Assembly: GCA_012840085.1 (NCBI GenBank)
Contig: DUMB01000085.1
Location: 62,001 to 126,000, forward strand
Reading direction: 5' to 3'
Source of the DNA: Clostridiaceae bacterium
Lineage (GTDB): Bacteria > Bacillota > Clostridia > Acetivibrionales > DUMB01
Length of the DNA: 64,000 nt
The notes beneath the pieces are model-generated. The model did not search any database, had not been told where the DNA came from, and was given only the letters and a program-made list of their open reading frames with translations. Of this stretch, positions 56,531 to 64,000 are shown piece by piece (the first letter of the stretch is position 1; the number at the start of each line of letters is the position of its first letter). The position numbers and the translations under genes are program-made.

Positions 56531-59083
56531 ATGAGAACAAATTATAAAAAGTATTTTGCAATAGTGCTAATTCTTGCATTGATTCCAATTTGTTTTTCCA
56601 GTTCTATTGTAGTGCATGCAGTTGATGCACCTGCACCAATTGGTCCATTGCCGTCAGCCAAGCAAATTGCATGGCAGGAACTTGGACTTACTGCATTTGT
56701 CCATTTTGGAATGAATACATTTACCGGGTATGAATGGGGTACTGGTCAGGAAGATCCCAGCTGGTTCAATCCTACAAACTTTGATGCCAATCAGTGGGTG
56801 TCGGTACTTAAAGATGCAGGTTTTAAAATGATAGTGCTTACAGCCAAACACCATGATGGATTTTGCCTGTGGCCGAGTGCTTATACTACCCATGATGTAG
56901 CATCCAGTCCATGGAAGGGCGGAAACGGAGATGTTGTAAGAGAAGTTGCGGATGCATGCCGTGCGGCAGGTATGAAGTTTGGAATTTATCTTTCACCATG
57001 GGACCGCCACGAACCTACATATGGTTCTGGTGAGGCGTACAATACCTATTTTGCGAATCAGCTTCGTGAGTTGTTGACAAATTACGGAGAAATCACAGAA
57101 GTTTGGTTTGATGGTGCAAGTGATGGTTCTGTTCATCAGGAATGGGATATTTATAATTGGGCGAATATTGTTTATGAACTTCAACCAAACGCTGTAATAT
57201 TCCAGGGGAATTTCGACATAAGATGGGCAGGCAACGAGAATGGAGTTGCTGATGATCCCTGCTGGTCAATAGTGGATGGAAACAGGACTCCAACGCCCTT
57301 TGGCACAAAATGGATGCCTGCTGAATGTGACGTTCCACTTCGTCCAGGATGGTTTTACAAGCCATGGGAAGACACCAAGCTCAAGAGTCTTAGCCGACTT
57401 GCATATATCTACAAAAATTCCGTAGGAATGAACGCAAACCTTCTTTTTAATGTTTCACCCGATACAAGAGGTTTAATCCCAGATGCCGACATATCCAGGC
57501 TTAATGAATTCAAAAACTATCTTGAAACTACCTTCGGGAATGACCTTGCGCAAGGTGCTGTAGCAACGGCATCAAACAGCCGCGGTGCAGGATTTGAAGC
57601 AAGCAAAGTCCTTGATGACAATAAGTCCACTTACTGGGCAGCATCAGACGGTGTAACAAATGCCACTCTTACTTTGAATTTTGGCACGAATAAGACATTT
57701 GATATGGTAGAACTGCAAGAACCGATTGAGTTGGGAGAGCGCATTTTAGAGTACACGATTGATGTCTGGAATGGAAACTCATGGGTAACAGTTGCTTCAA
57801 AGCAAGGTGTCGGAATAAAGAAAATCATACAATTCCAGCCTGTTACTGCATCACAAGTGAGGGTTAATATTACAAGCGCACGTGCATGCCCGGCTATTCG
57901 GACAATGAAAGTATATAAGGAGATGGAACAGCCCGGATGCGTATTTTATGCAGGTAAAAATTATACAGGTTTATATGAAGCGTGGGACACAGGTTATTAT
58001 TCCATGGATAAAGTTTGGGAATCTTCATTAAATGATGCTATTTCCTCAATAAAGATTCCAAGCGGTTATAAAGTAACAGTGGGCACAGACGACAACCTTG
58101 GAGGCCAGGTTTTCACATTCACGTCAAGCATTGCTGACTTGTCAACCATTACCGGTGCAGATAACAGTATCTCATCCGTTAAGGTGGAAAGAATAGGCGG
58201 CACAGAGCTACCACCAGCCGGAGAGGATTTATGTACCGGAGGAGCAGTTTACGCAAGCAGTGAGAATGCACCGCATGAAACAGCGGCAAAAGCTTTTGAC
58301 GATAATATTAATACGAAATGGTACGCTTTTGGAAGCACTCCATGGATTCAGTACGATTTTGACGGAACTAACGCTTACGCTGTTAACAGATATACCATTA
58401 CCTCTGCTAACGATGAGCCGGGAAGAGACCCTAAAAGCTGGGTTCTCAAAGGTTCTTCAGATGCTATATACTGGACGGTATTGGATACAAGGACAAATGA
58501 GGTATTTGAAAGCCGCGGACAAACAAAGACATACAGTTTCAATAATGACACTCCATATACGATATACATGTTAGAAATTACATCCAACAACGGCGCAAAT
58601 GATACACAGATAGCTGAGATTGAGATGTTTAGGGACAGTGGTGCCGGACCGGCAGGTGAAGACAGATGTACCGGAGGAGCAGTTTATGCAAGCAGTGAGA
58701 ATGCACCGAATGAAACTGCAGTAAAAGCTTTTGACGATAATATTAATACGAAATGGTATGCTTTTGGAAGTACTCCATGGATTCAGTATGATTTTGACGG
58801 GACTAATGCTTATGCAATTAACTGTTATACCATCACATCTGCTAACGATGAGCCGGGAAGAGACCCCAAAAGCTGGGTTCTTAAGGGTTCTTCAGATGCT
58901 ATATACTGGACGGTATTGGATACAAGAACAAATGAGGTATTTGAAAGCCGTGGACAAAAGAAGACATACACTTTCAGTAATAACACTCCCTATACTATAT
59001 ACATGCTAGAAATTACAGAAAATAACGGTGCAAATGATACACAGATAGCTGAGATTGAAATGTTCGAGCAAACTTCTCAATAA
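56531..59083 (+). CDS. secreted GH29 alpha-L-fucosidase with beta-gamma-crystallin and discoidin domains
   Basis: An 850-residue exported enzyme. Signal peptide 1-33; GH29 barrel about 37-350 (FVHFGMNTFTGYEWG, LTAKHHDGFCLWP, nucleophile Asp194 in EVWFDGAS); a C-terminal beta domain to about 465; a beta-gamma-crystallin domain at 470-556 with both calcium-binding motifs of the N/D-N/D-x-x-S-S type (NDAISS and DNSISS); then two nearly identical discoidin domains at 565-705 and 710-849. GGAGGT precedes the ATG. Its GH29 part is closely similar to that inside the 3110-residue protein. It has no SLH or dockerin, so it is probably released or glycan-bound. Confidence 0.9.
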   Translation: MRTNYKKYFAIVLILALIPICFSSSIVVHAVDAPAPIGPLPSAKQIAWQELGLTAFVHFGMNTFTGYEWGTGQEDPSWFNPTNFDANQWVSVLKDAGFKMIVLTAKHHDGFCLWPSAYTTHDVASSPWKGGNGDVVREVADACRAAGMKFGIYLSPWDRHEPTYGSGEAYNTYFANQLRELLTNYGEITEVWFDGASDGSVHQEWDIYNWANIVYELQPNAVIFQGNFDIRWAGNENGVADDPCWSIVDGNRTPTPFGTKWMPAECDVPLRPGWFYKPWEDTKLKSLSRLAYIYKNSVGMNANLLFNVSPDTRGLIPDADISRLNEFKNYLETTFGNDLAQGAVATASNSRGAGFEASKVLDDNKSTYWAASDGVTNATLTLNFGTNKTFDMVELQEPIELGERILEYTIDVWNGNSWVTVASKQGVGIKKIIQFQPVTASQVRVNITSARACPAIRTMKVYKEMEQPGCVFYAGKNYTGLYEAWDTGYYSMDKVWESSLNDAISSIKIPSGYKVTVGTDDNLGGQVFTFTSSIADLSTITGADNSISSVKVERIGGTELPPAGEDLCTGGAVYASSENAPHETAAKAFDDNINTKWYAFGSTPWIQYDFDGTNAYAVNRYTITSANDEPGRDPKSWVLKGSSDAIYWTVLDTRTNEVFESRGQTKTYSFNNDTPYTIYMLEITSNNGANDTQIAEIEMFRDSGAGPAGEDRCTGGAVYASSENAPNETAVKAFDDNINTKWYAFGSTPWIQYDFDGTNAYAINCYTITSANDEPGRDPKSWVLKGSSDAIYWTVLDTRTNEVFESRGQKKTYTFSNNTPYTIYMLEITENNGANDTQIAEIEMFEQTSQ

Positions 59084-59190
59084 AAGTGTATATTCAGTAA
59101 CTCAGCATAAGTGCATATTCAGCAAAGATGTATATTCAGTAAAGGTGTATATTTAATAATAGTTTACATTCAGTAATAGTTTATATTTAG
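59084..59190. repeat. degenerate 15-20-nt repeats after the GH29 gene
   Basis: About six copies of a unit like AAGTGTATATTCAGTAA, starting directly after the stop codon and running to the terminator. Confidence 0.75.
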
Positions 59191-59196
59191 TTTTAG

Positions 59197-59225
59197 AGGG
59201 TACGGAACCAACCGTATCCTTTTTT
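59197..59225 (+). terminator. terminator at the end of the glycan locus
   Basis: AGGGTACGG (59197-59205) pairs with CCGTATCCT (59212-59220; one G-U), followed by a run of T. Confidence 0.85.
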
Positions 59226-59350
59226 ATTTATATTCCTGGCTGCATAAAAATCAATTTCGCGAGATATAATTCAATACCATTGGCGCAACTTTATAATTTT
59301 CACCTACTGTGGTACAATTTTTGTATAATGTTATTCTGAGGTAATTTCAA

Positions 59351-59392
59351 TATTATTAATTATTACTACGGTATTATTAATCATTACTACGG
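59351..59392. repeat. 21-nt tandem duplication upstream of addB
   Basis: 59351-59371 and 59372-59392 differ at one base (TATTATTAATTATTACTACG core). It lies between a possible promoter region near 59310-59330 and the addB ribosome-binding site. Confidence 0.75.
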
Positions 59393-59424
59393 TCGATATG
59401 CAAATAAAAAAGGAGCATTAATTT

Positions 59425-62400
59425 ATGAGCCTGAGATTCATATATGGAAGGGCAGGTACGGGAAAAAGCTTTTTCTGTCTCAATGATATAAAGTCCAGAT
59501 TGGAACAGGGCGACGACAGACGACTTATACTTTTGGTTCCTGAGCAGTTTTCTCTTCAAGCGGAGAGAAATCTCATAAAGACTGTAGGGCCAGAGGGTAT
59601 TTTACAGGCAGAGGTATTAAGTTTCAGAAGAATGGCATACAGAGTATTTAACGAAGTGGGAGGGCTTACGCGTCCACACATTAATCCTGCAGGGAAATGT
59701 ATGCTGCTTCACAGGATAATGGATGATATGAAAGACGAGCTTAAGTTCTTTTCCGGGGCAATAAATCAGAAAGGCTTTGCCAGAACCATATCGGATATAA
59801 TTACGGAGTTCAAGAGATATAATGTCACCCCGGAGCTTTTGAACAGTGCTGTCGGAAACCTGAAAGACGATGATATCCTGAAGACTAAACTTGAAGAGAT
59901 CGGCAAGATATTTTCAGAGTTCGAAAAAAGGCTGCATGTGAGATATACCGATTTGGATGATGATCTTACTGAGCTTGCAAAAAAACTGGACAAGTCCCAT
60001 CAATTTGACGGAGCTGAAATATGGATAGATGAGTTTTCCGGATTTACGCCACAGGAGTTCGCTGTTGTTGAGAAGCTCCTGCAAAAGGTCAGACGCATAA
60101 ATGTGAGCCTTTGTGTTGATTGCATTGATGACTGTGAAAATGCAGACAGTACAAATGTGTTTTCACCGGTATTAAATACTGTTGCAAGACTTAAGAGAAT
60201 AGCAGCCGGTATAGGCGTGAATATTGAGCCTCCGGTAAAGGTGCCTGTTGATGTGTCCCAGCCAGTGAGGTTCGGTGAAAGCAGGGAATTAAAGCATCTT
60301 GAAAGATATTTCTTCTCATTTCCATATAGCAAATATAGTGAAGAGACAAAAGATATAAAGGTTTTTGCCGCTGCAAATATTTATTCGGAAGTAGAGAACA
60401 CAGCCCGGGATATCATCAGCCTGTGCAGGGACAGAGGCATGAGATACAGGGACATAGCAGTTGTCAGCAGAAACCTTGATGAATATGAAAGTTTTATCAG
60501 CGCAATATTTGCAGATTACGGAATACCATTCTTTATAGACAAAAAGAGAGATATAATAAAGCACCCTTTGGTAATGCTTATACTGTCAGTGTTTGAAATA
60601 TTTTCATCAAATTGGTCCTATGCGGCTGTCTTCAGATACCTGAAAACATCGCTTACAAATGTAGAAAGAAAAAGCGTAGATATTCTGGAGAATTACGCAC
60701 TTGCTCACGGTATCAGAGGCAGTGCCTGGACAAATAATGAGCGGTGGGATTTTTCCGATAAGTTGGAAAACAGCGGGGAAGAACTGACGGACTATGAAAA
60801 GGAAGTACTTGTTAAAGTCAAGGAAGCAAGAGACCTTTTCGTAGAACCACTGGTTAACTTCCGTATGCAGACAAAGGGAAGAAAAAAAGCCCGGGAGATG
60901 TGTTCAGCACTGTTTGAGTTTTTATGCAGTACGGGAGTGTCCGAAAAAATCGACAAAATGGTAGAGTCATTCAAACAATCAGGGGAACTGGCCCTTGCAA
61001 ATGAATACAGCCAGGTGTGGAACATTGTAATGGAGGTGCTGGACCAAACTGTTGAAGTCTTAGGCAATGAGCCGATAACTCTTGAAAAACTGGGTAAAGT
61101 TCTGTCCATCGGATTTGCCGAGTACGACACCGGACTCATTCCGCCTGCTCTTGACCAGGTACTGGTAGGAAGTGTGGAACGCTCAAAAAGTCATAATATA
61201 AGTGCATTATATATTCTAGGAGTGAATGACGGTGTATTCCCTGCCGCAGCAGAAGATGAGGGAATATTGTCGGACATGGACAGGGGCAGATTACTTGAAC
61301 AAGGTGTTGAGCTTGCACAGGATACGAGAACCAGAGCTTTTGAAGAGCAGTATCTTATATATACTACCCTCACAACTCCTGAGAAATACCTTAGGTTAAG
61401 CTACTCTATTGCAGACCGGGAAGGAAGGACAATGCGCCCATCAGTAATAATGCCCAGGCTAAAGAAGATATTTCCCAAGCTGCATGAAAGCAGCAATATT
61501 GTATCTGAAAACACAACCGAAGCAGCTATTTCCCTTATATCGTCACCCGGTCCGACAATGAATGAATTGATTACTGCCGTAAGACAGAGTGCGGAAGGCA
61601 AGGAAACAAGTCCTTTGTGGAAGGATGTATGCAGGTGGTACATTTCGAACGATGAATGGAAAAGCAGGTGTATAAAGGCGGTATCAGGTATCACATACTC
61701 CAACAACACGGAATATATAAACCGGAAAAAAGCTGTGCAGCTTTATGGGAAAAATATATATACATCGGTATCAAGACTTGAAAAGTTTGCTTCCTGTCCT
61801 TTTGCTTACTTTGTCCAGTATGGGCTGAAGGCAAAAGAAAGGAAGGTATTCAAGCTTACTCCGCCTGACATCGGAACTTTCATGCATACAGTGATAGACA
61901 GGTTTTCAAGGAGAATGGAAGATACAGATAATAATTGGAGGTCCCTTGAAAGAGATAAATGCAGGGAAATGATATCTGAAATTGTTGATGAAATGCTGGC
62001 TGAAATGCCTGGGTCTATTTTGAACAGTTCCAAAAGGTATAAAAGTTTAACCGCAAGGCTGAAGCGTATACTTGAAAGGGCAGTATGGATGATTGCAGAG
62101 CATATAAAGAGGGGCAATTTTGAACCACAGGACTATGAAGTTGTTTTTGGGAATGGCGGAAAATTTCCTCCTATTACAATAGAATTGCCTTCGGGAGAAA
62201 ATCTTAGCCTTACAGGGAGAATTGACAGGATAGATACCATGAAAACTGAAGAAGGCACATATCTAAGGATAATAGATTATAAATCAGGCAATAAGACTTT
62301 TAAACTTTCGGATGCGTATTACGGCCTTGAAATACAATTGCTGGCATACCTTGATGCGGCTCTCGACAGTTCACCGGCCAATACCCTTCTGCCCGGAGGT

Positions 62401-62883
62401 GTATTTTATTTCAAGCTGGACGACCCTATTATAAGGTTAGATGGAAATTCAGACAAGGAAACCATAGAAAAGGCTATCATGAAGGAACTAAAAATGAAGG
62501 GGCTGCTCCTTGCTGATGTAAAACTGGTTAAGGCTATGGACAAGCATATTGACGGCGATTCGCTTATAATACCTGCAAGGATAAACAAGGGAGATGTGCT
62601 TGGAAGATCTTCCGCAGCTACCCTCGAACAATTTGAGATGCTGCGCAGGCATGTAAGAAGGCTTCTTGTGAGTATTGGTACGGAAATAGTCATGGGCAAT
62701 GTCTCAGTGAGACCGTACAGGAGAAAAAAAGATACTGCCTGCAAATATTGCAGTTATTTGCCGGTATGCCAGTTTGACCCTTCTTCGGGGTTGAACAGCT
62801 ACAGGTTTTTAAGAGACATAGATGATGAGAACATATGGGACATTCTCAATGATAAGGATACAAAAACAGCTGATTGGGAATAA
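59425..62883 (+). CDS. addB: helicase-nuclease AddAB, subunit AddB
   Basis: The 1152-residue AddB subunit, which with AddA processes double-strand breaks for recombination and recognises Chi. Walker A GRAGTGKS at 8-15; a diverged UvrD-like helicase body; then the C-terminal RecB-family nuclease with RIIDYKSGNKTF. Iron-sulphur cluster cysteines are at SCPFAYF (about residue 791) and CKYCSYLPVC near 1110. AAGGAG precedes the ATG by ten bases. Length is normal. It is separated from addA by about 100 bp made of 14-nt repeats. Confidence 0.95.
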   Translation: MSLRFIYGRAGTGKSFFCLNDIKSRLEQGDDRRLILLVPEQFSLQAERNLIKTVGPEGILQAEVLSFRRMAYRVFNEVGGLTRPHINPAGKCMLLHRIMDDMKDELKFFSGAINQKGFARTISDIITEFKRYNVTPELLNSAVGNLKDDDILKTKLEEIGKIFSEFEKRLHVRYTDLDDDLTELAKKLDKSHQFDGAEIWIDEFSGFTPQEFAVVEKLLQKVRRINVSLCVDCIDDCENADSTNVFSPVLNTVARLKRIAAGIGVNIEPPVKVPVDVSQPVRFGESRELKHLERYFFSFPYSKYSEETKDIKVFAAANIYSEVENTARDIISLCRDRGMRYRDIAVVSRNLDEYESFISAIFADYGIPFFIDKKRDIIKHPLVMLILSVFEIFSSNWSYAAVFRYLKTSLTNVERKSVDILENYALAHGIRGSAWTNNERWDFSDKLENSGEELTDYEKEVLVKVKEARDLFVEPLVNFRMQTKGRKKAREMCSALFEFLCSTGVSEKIDKMVESFKQSGELALANEYSQVWNIVMEVLDQTVEVLGNEPITLEKLGKVLSIGFAEYDTGLIPPALDQVLVGSVERSKSHNISALYILGVNDGVFPAAAEDEGILSDMDRGRLLEQGVELAQDTRTRAFEEQYLIYTTLTTPEKYLRLSYSIADREGRTMRPSVIMPRLKKIFPKLHESSNIVSENTTEAAISLISSPGPTMNELITAVRQSAEGKETSPLWKDVCRWYISNDEWKSRCIKAVSGITYSNNTEYINRKKAVQLYGKNIYTSVSRLEKFASCPFAYFVQYGLKAKERKVFKLTPPDIGTFMHTVIDRFSRRMEDTDNNWRSLERDKCREMISEIVDEMLAEMPGSILNSSKRYKSLTARLKRILERAVWMIAEHIKRGNFEPQDYEVVFGNGGKFPPITIELPSGENLSLTGRIDRIDTMKTEEGTYLRIIDYKSGNKTFKLSDAYYGLEIQLLAYLDAALDSSPANTLLPGGVFYFKLDDPIIRLDGNSDKETIEKAIMKELKMKGLLLADVKLVKAMDKHIDGDSLIIPARINKGDVLGRSSAATLEQFEMLRRHVRRLLVSIGTEIVMGNVSVRPYRRKKDTACKYCSYLPVCQFDPSSGLNSYRFLRDIDDENIWDILNDKDTKTADWE

Positions 62884-62964
62884 GTAATTGGTAACAAGTA
62901 ATTGATAAGAAGTAGCTGGAAGAAGTAGTTGGCAAGAAGTAACTGGTAAGAAGTAATCGGCAAT
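62882..62964. repeat. six 14-nt tandem repeats between addB and addA
   Basis: Units start at 62882, 62896, 62910 (13 nt), 62923, 62937 and 62951, all opening AAGTA and containing a TGG or CGG; differences are single bases. The array begins on the addB stop codon and ends just before the addA ribosome-binding site. Confidence 0.85.
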
Positions 62965-62985
62965 AACAGTTAAAGGGTGGTTAAT

Positions 62986-64000
62986 TTGAGTGAAACCAAA
63001 TGGACAAATGAACAGCTTGATGCTATTACCGAAAAAGGATGCAATATCCTTGTGGCGGCAGCGGCAGGCGCAGGAAAAACTGCGGTTCTTGTGGAGAGGA
63101 TAATAAGGAAGATTACAGATACGGTAAAGCCTATTGATATTGACAAATTGCTCATTGTTACTTTTACAAATGCGGCAGCCGCCGAGATGAGGGAGAGAAT
63201 AGGAGATGCTGTTACAAAAGCTCTTGACGCCAATCCTGAATCAAAGCAGCTTCAAAGACAGCTTACTCTTTTAAATAAAGCCAGTATTACAACTATGCAT
63301 TCCTTCTGCCTGGAGGTTGTAAGAAGCAATTTTCACATGGTAGATTTGGATCCGGATTTCAGAATTGCTGACCAGACAGAGGCTGCACTTATGAAGATGG
63401 AGGCTCTTGAAGAGCTCTTTGAGGACATGTATACGGAAGAGAATACCGATGAAAATTTCCTGAATCTTGTAGAATGCTACGGGGGCGGAAGGGGCGATCA
63501 GGCCCTTATGGATATGGTGCTTCATATTTATGAGTTTGTGCAGAGCTATCCCTGGCCGCAAAAATGGCTTCAACAGCATGTTGAAGATTTTTACATACCG
63601 CCGGATTCCCATTTTGCTGAAAGCAAATGGGCAAAGGTGCTTATGGATAATATAAGGATAGAGGTCTCAGACCTTTCAAAACTTCTTAAAAGGGCTGCCA
63701 GGATTGCTTCACAATCCGGCGGGCTTGCTCCATACATTACCGCTTTAAATAGTGACATAGCAATGATAGATGCAATTGAAGCCCTGTGCTTTGATGAGTA
63801 CAGGGAAGGAAAATGGGACGAACTGTACAGGGCTTTTTCAGAAATAGATTTCCAGAGGCTGCCGCGCTGCGGCAAAGATGTGGATAAGATGCGGCAGGAG
63901 CAGGTTAAGGGCATAAGGGAGGAAGCTAAAAAGAGAATTAAAAAAATTCAGCAGAATATTTTTTCGATAGACCCGCGGCAAGCGGAAAGGGAAATCAGAG
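62986..64000 (+). CDS. addA: helicase-nuclease AddAB, subunit AddA (5' part; runs off the window)
   Basis: The first 338 residues of AddA, the UvrD-type helicase and second nuclease subunit. The TTG start at 62986 is five bases after AAAGGGTGG and gives the family N terminus (KWTNEQLDAIT). Walker A is LVAAAAGAGKTAVL (about 22-35), with the motif Ia region LIVTFTNAAAAEMRERI and TTMHSFCLEVVR after it. The frame is open to the window end; the usual length is about 1200 residues. It follows addB in the standard order. Confidence 0.94.
   Translation, partial: MSETKWTNEQLDAITEKGCNILVAAAAGAGKTAVLVERIIRKITDTVKPIDIDKLLIVTFTNAAAAEMRERIGDAVTKALDANPESKQLQRQLTLLNKASITTMHSFCLEVVRSNFHMVDLDPDFRIADQTEAALMKMEALEELFEDMYTEENTDENFLNLVECYGGGRGDQALMDMVLHIYEFVQSYPWPQKWLQQHVEDFYIPPDSHFAESKWAKVLMDNIRIEVSDLSKLLKRAARIASQSGGLAPYITALNSDIAMIDAIEALCFDEYREGKWDELYRAFSEIDFQRLPRCGKDVDKMRQEQVKGIREEAKKRIKKIQQNIFSIDPRQAEREIR

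Noticed and set aside
43830..59083. Cellulosomal (dockerin-bearing) enzymes
   Set aside because: None of the three secreted proteins shows the paired calcium-loop dockerin repeats; anchoring is through SLH repeats or binding domains.

Overview
The window looks like the chromosome of a low-to-moderate G+C clostridial Firmicute, probably an anaerobic plant-polysaccharide degrader of the Acetivibrio/Ruminiclostridium type. This is inferred from the PPDK gene, a Trp T-box, the GlgC/GlgD pair, YesM/YesN two-component systems, an L27 with a cleavable N-terminal extension next to its Prp protease, AddAB, and large secreted SLH-anchored glycan-active proteins. No rRNA, tRNA, CRISPR array, transposase or phage gene was seen.

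Layout. 1-1.3 kb: 3' end of ppdK and its terminator. 1.37-9.98 kb: a tryptophan operon trpE-G-D-C-F-(DAHP synthase)-B-A, read from a sigma-A promoter through a long leader holding a T-box with a UGG specifier. 10.0-12.4 kb: a small signalling-like cluster of a polytopic membrane protein with an AgrC-like tail, a 40-residue AgrD-like peptide, and a convergent double-XRE regulator. Three 14-bp palindromes (TTGCAT-NN-ATGCAA type) lie near it: one on the regulator's own promoter, one just downstream of a strong divergent promoter that precedes a perfect 25-bp hairpin, and one further out. 12.9-22.0 kb: a CUT2-type sugar ABC transporter (ATPase, two permeases, lipoprotein), a URO-D-family protein and a YesM/YesN pair. 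22.1-25.4 kb: the conserved L21-prp-L27-obgE-(small Cys protein)-yhbY block with an L21 leader. 25.4-30.8 kb: a DUF4364 protein, a QueG-like Fe-S protein, glgC-glgD and an EamA permease.

31-59 kb is a large glycan-use locus on one strand: a YesN/YesM pair, a CUT1 ABC importer (lipoprotein plus two permeases, one with an unusually large external loop), an intracellular GH29 alpha-L-fucosidase, a GH94 phosphorylase, a membrane-anchored PpiC-like foldase, a secreted beta-helix/CBM protein, a 3110-residue SLH-anchored protein (beta-helix, five CBM-like modules, GH29, discoidin repeats, Fn3, SGNH hydrolase), and a secreted GH29/beta-gamma-crystallin/discoidin protein. The inferred logic is surface release of fucosylated oligosaccharides, import by the CUT1 system, then cytoplasmic defucosylation and phosphorolysis. 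59.4-64 kb: addB and the start of addA.

Two non-coding patterns run through the window. Many intergenic gaps, including gaps inside operons, are built of short degenerate tandem repeats with a different unit at each place. In addition, a roughly 40-bp dispersed repeat occurs at 25983, 29699 and 31126; the last copy forms one end of a 195-bp hairpin-rich element with inverted ends in the leader of the glycan operon. All functional assignments come from reading translated sequence and motifs; no database search was run.
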